Positions 61,921 to 64,000 of a DNA stretch of 64,000 nt are shown piece after piece. A program made the translations under genes and the position numbers. The stretch spans positions 32,501 to 96,500 of the forward strand of contig JAQGDQ010000430.1 in NCBI GenBank assembly GCA_030141605.1. Reading direction: 5' to 3'. This DNA is from Tubiluchus corallicola (taxonomy: Eukaryota; Priapulida; Priapulimorpha; Priapulimorphida; Tubiluchidae). How positions within the stretch are numbered: the stretch's first letter is position 1; every line of letters begins with the position of its first letter. The notes under the pieces were generated by a model, which ran no database searches, had not been told where the DNA came from, and saw only the letters and a program-made list of their open reading frames with translations.

Positions 61921-62697
61921 TGTAATGAAAATTCTCTAATGCTTGAATAAAGAGGCAAGAATTCGAAGTCCTTAACTTCAAATATAGCTAAGATATCCAC
62001 ATAAGAAACTTGAGTTTCCTATTTTGAGGGCAAAATTGCCTTACTATGCATGACTTGCTTTGTAATCATGAAATTACTTAACTAGAGCATAGAATTACTC
62101 CTTTTGACTATGAACTCCATAACTTTGAGCACTGAGTGGCACATTTTGTACACTCACTGAGTGGCACATTTTGTACACTAACTCACATTATTTCGAACGT
62201 AATTTTCTTAGTTTAATCAAAACGATAATTTTTAAATTGTAAATATGAAGTTAACATTTCTCACTTTCAGCTCTCAGCAAGTGACTCAACATCACGACGT
62301 GTTTTTTCAACAACGTTTTAAAACTTGCTCGAAGAAATTTGTGGGAAATTTTAATTTCCACTCCGTTGTATTTCACTGCGTTTCTTAATTTGAAAATAAT
62401 AACTTCTTTCGTCGCTTGTTAAACAATTAATGTGCACAGAATTAATGAATCCAGCGTTATTTTGGTTTCTCAATAATTACGCAGTGCACCGTTACATTAC
62501 ACATTACGTTCCAGCCGTATGTTGTTTAACTCAGCAAAATGCTATTTTTTCATCCAAAAATTAAAAAATAATAATTTTGGTGTAAGATTAAATTACACGA
62601 AAACAGAATCCCTAAAAGTTAGAATCATTATCAACAGACATTGACTATTAATGAAGTTTATAGAAAATCTAAATTAATAGCGAAAAAGTAATAACAG

Positions 62698-62813
62698 CAT
62701 GAATGAGTCAGTCAGTCCGTCAGTTAGGCAGCCAGACAGACAATCAGTCAGTCAGTTAGTCAGTCAGGCAGGCAAGCAGTCAGCCAGTTAGTCATTCAGT
62801 CAGTCAGTCAGTT
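62698..62813. repeat. (CAGT)n degenerate microsatellite
   Basis: CAGTCAGT with CAGC/CAGG/TTAG variants. A similar short run lies at 30310-30375. Confidence 0.9.
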
Positions 62814-64000
62814 GTAAGCGTAAACTGCTACGTGCTTACTATTATAATTCCTTAACAAAATAGATTGCAATATTGGTTAAACCTATTAATTTCTTCTATT
62901 CAGCGCTTCTTTCACATGTGTAATTTTGCCGACAACAGTGACCGAGTAGTTTGTTTGTTAAAGCAAAAAAGAACGTCAGTTAAAAATATTTACAGCTATT
63001 ATAAATCAGACAATTTCGAAGTTACTTATAAAATGATACAAGCGACGCAACGTTATTGTTTATTTGTTCTGTCCCTTTACAAAAGCTTTTCAAAAATGTC
63101 TATAAGAAAACACTTAAAGGCATCTGGTACATCAGACAGGTAACTAATGACGTCACAAAACGGGCTTCTCACATCGGCTTCCTCGTCGGAACACATCAAA
63201 GGCAGTAAAACCTCGCTGAGTCTTCCTACTGGTGGAAGCTGAACAAACAGACCGCCTAGGATGCAGAACACGCCGATATTTAGATAAAGGCCTATTCACA
63301 ACTGTCAAAGTGAATGACAGAATGTTGAAATTACATAATGTCACACGAACACTGGCCTACCCTGCTCGAAATTAATTAGAAACGTCGAACAACGTAGCGG
63401 CTGAGACGGCTGCGGCAAAATCATAAAAATCAATAGTTTTAGGTAGCCGCAAATGACGTCACGTCAACACAAAGGCTGTTAGCCTTGTTTTTTAAATTGT
63501 TCGACAGTAACTGCAGTTTATCTATACAAGCAGTGAACATGAAATGTCAGTCCATTAAAAGACTGTTATTAAACCTCTAGTTTTCTATTCAAGGTGTGTT
63601 TAATGTCGGTTACAACTATCGGACAATTTTGATCCATCGAAAAAACGAACTACATTCGATGAACGGAAGTGACGTCATGTCCCCATAAGTTTTCCTGTTT
63701 TGTGCCAGTTCTTCTGAAACTGTTCAAACACTGACTGCTCTGTTACAGATCCCAGCCTATAAAAACTTTTACTACTATAATGCAAAACGAAAATCGAATC
63801 AAATTACGTTATTTTTGTCGAAGTTTCTTTATCAAAGCTAGAATAATTTAGTGACATAAAGATGATTAAAAGAGCTAATTGAAAACGCAACCAGATCTAA
63901 TCAAATTTCCAGTACAGAAAACCTTCCACCGTTATGCCAGTTGTACAGGCGAACATCACAACTTAGTTAAGTTAGCTTTATCATCGTCATCGTCGTCATT

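Larger units (their letters stand above)
56982..64000 (-). other. Region upstream of the homeobox exon, probably intron
   Basis: I searched the minus strand for the homeodomain start (RGPRTTI-type) and LIM cysteine patterns and saw none. The stretch is filled with TIR-element copies, AT-rich palindromic DNA and microsatellites. The upstream exons are most likely beyond 64,000. Confidence 0.4.

Noticed and set aside
63157-63229. Possible Lhx1/5 upstream exon on the minus strand (LPPVGRLSEVLLPLM, acceptor-like TTTGTTCAG and donor-like GTGAGA)
   Set aside because: It has splice-like edges, but the peptide matches neither LIM domains nor the homeodomain, and a second frame is equally open.

Overview
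This window is AT-rich nuclear DNA from an animal. The genes are split into many short exons with GT-AG introns, simple repeats and transposon remnants are everywhere, and one gene is a LIM-homeobox gene of the Lhx1/5 class. Intron sizes (about 0.3 to 4.5 kb) and three genes in 64 kb point to an invertebrate with a moderately sized genome. I cannot fix the phylum from sequence alone.

Layout. Positions 1 to about 23,030 hold no gene I can defend. They contain degraded DNA transposons, tRNA-derived SINE-like pieces, microsatellites and minisatellites with 39/40-bp and 81-bp units. From 23,592 to 33,259 (+) lies a nine-exon gene for a secreted M14 metallocarboxypeptidase of the N/E subfamily, closest by motif to carboxypeptidase M. 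All zinc and catalytic residues are present, followed by a transthyretin-like domain and an unusual 148-residue basic tail. From 35,888 to 48,736 (+) lies a nine-exon gene for a papain-family (C1A) protein. Its fold markers are intact, but the catalytic Cys, His and Asn are replaced by Ser, Ala and Thr. Its N-terminal part is encoded by two duplicated exons. From 56,981 down to 51,033 (-) lie the last three exons of an Lhx1/5 gene: the end of the homeodomain and the C-terminal activation region. The LIM-domain exons and the first part of the homeodomain are not visible and probably lie beyond 64,000.

The three exon models were checked by splice signals and by reading-frame arithmetic across every junction (575 aa, 564 aa, and a 182-aa C-terminal piece). 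Mobile DNA is well delimited in three places. A 483-bp pogo/Tigger-like element with TA target site sits just upstream of the carboxypeptidase start codon. Two short hAT elements with perfect 8-bp target duplications sit in the first introns of the carboxypeptidase and of the C1A gene. A five-copy family of short elements with terminal inverted repeats is also present.

The two protease-fold genes are head-to-tail neighbours 2.6 kb apart, and both products look secreted. Nothing in the sequence shows that they work together. The most interesting signals are the triple-substituted C1A pseudopeptidase with its duplicated N-terminal cassette, and a 1.27-kb minisatellite made of about 80 splice-acceptor-like units that ends exactly at a real acceptor in the carboxypeptidase gene.
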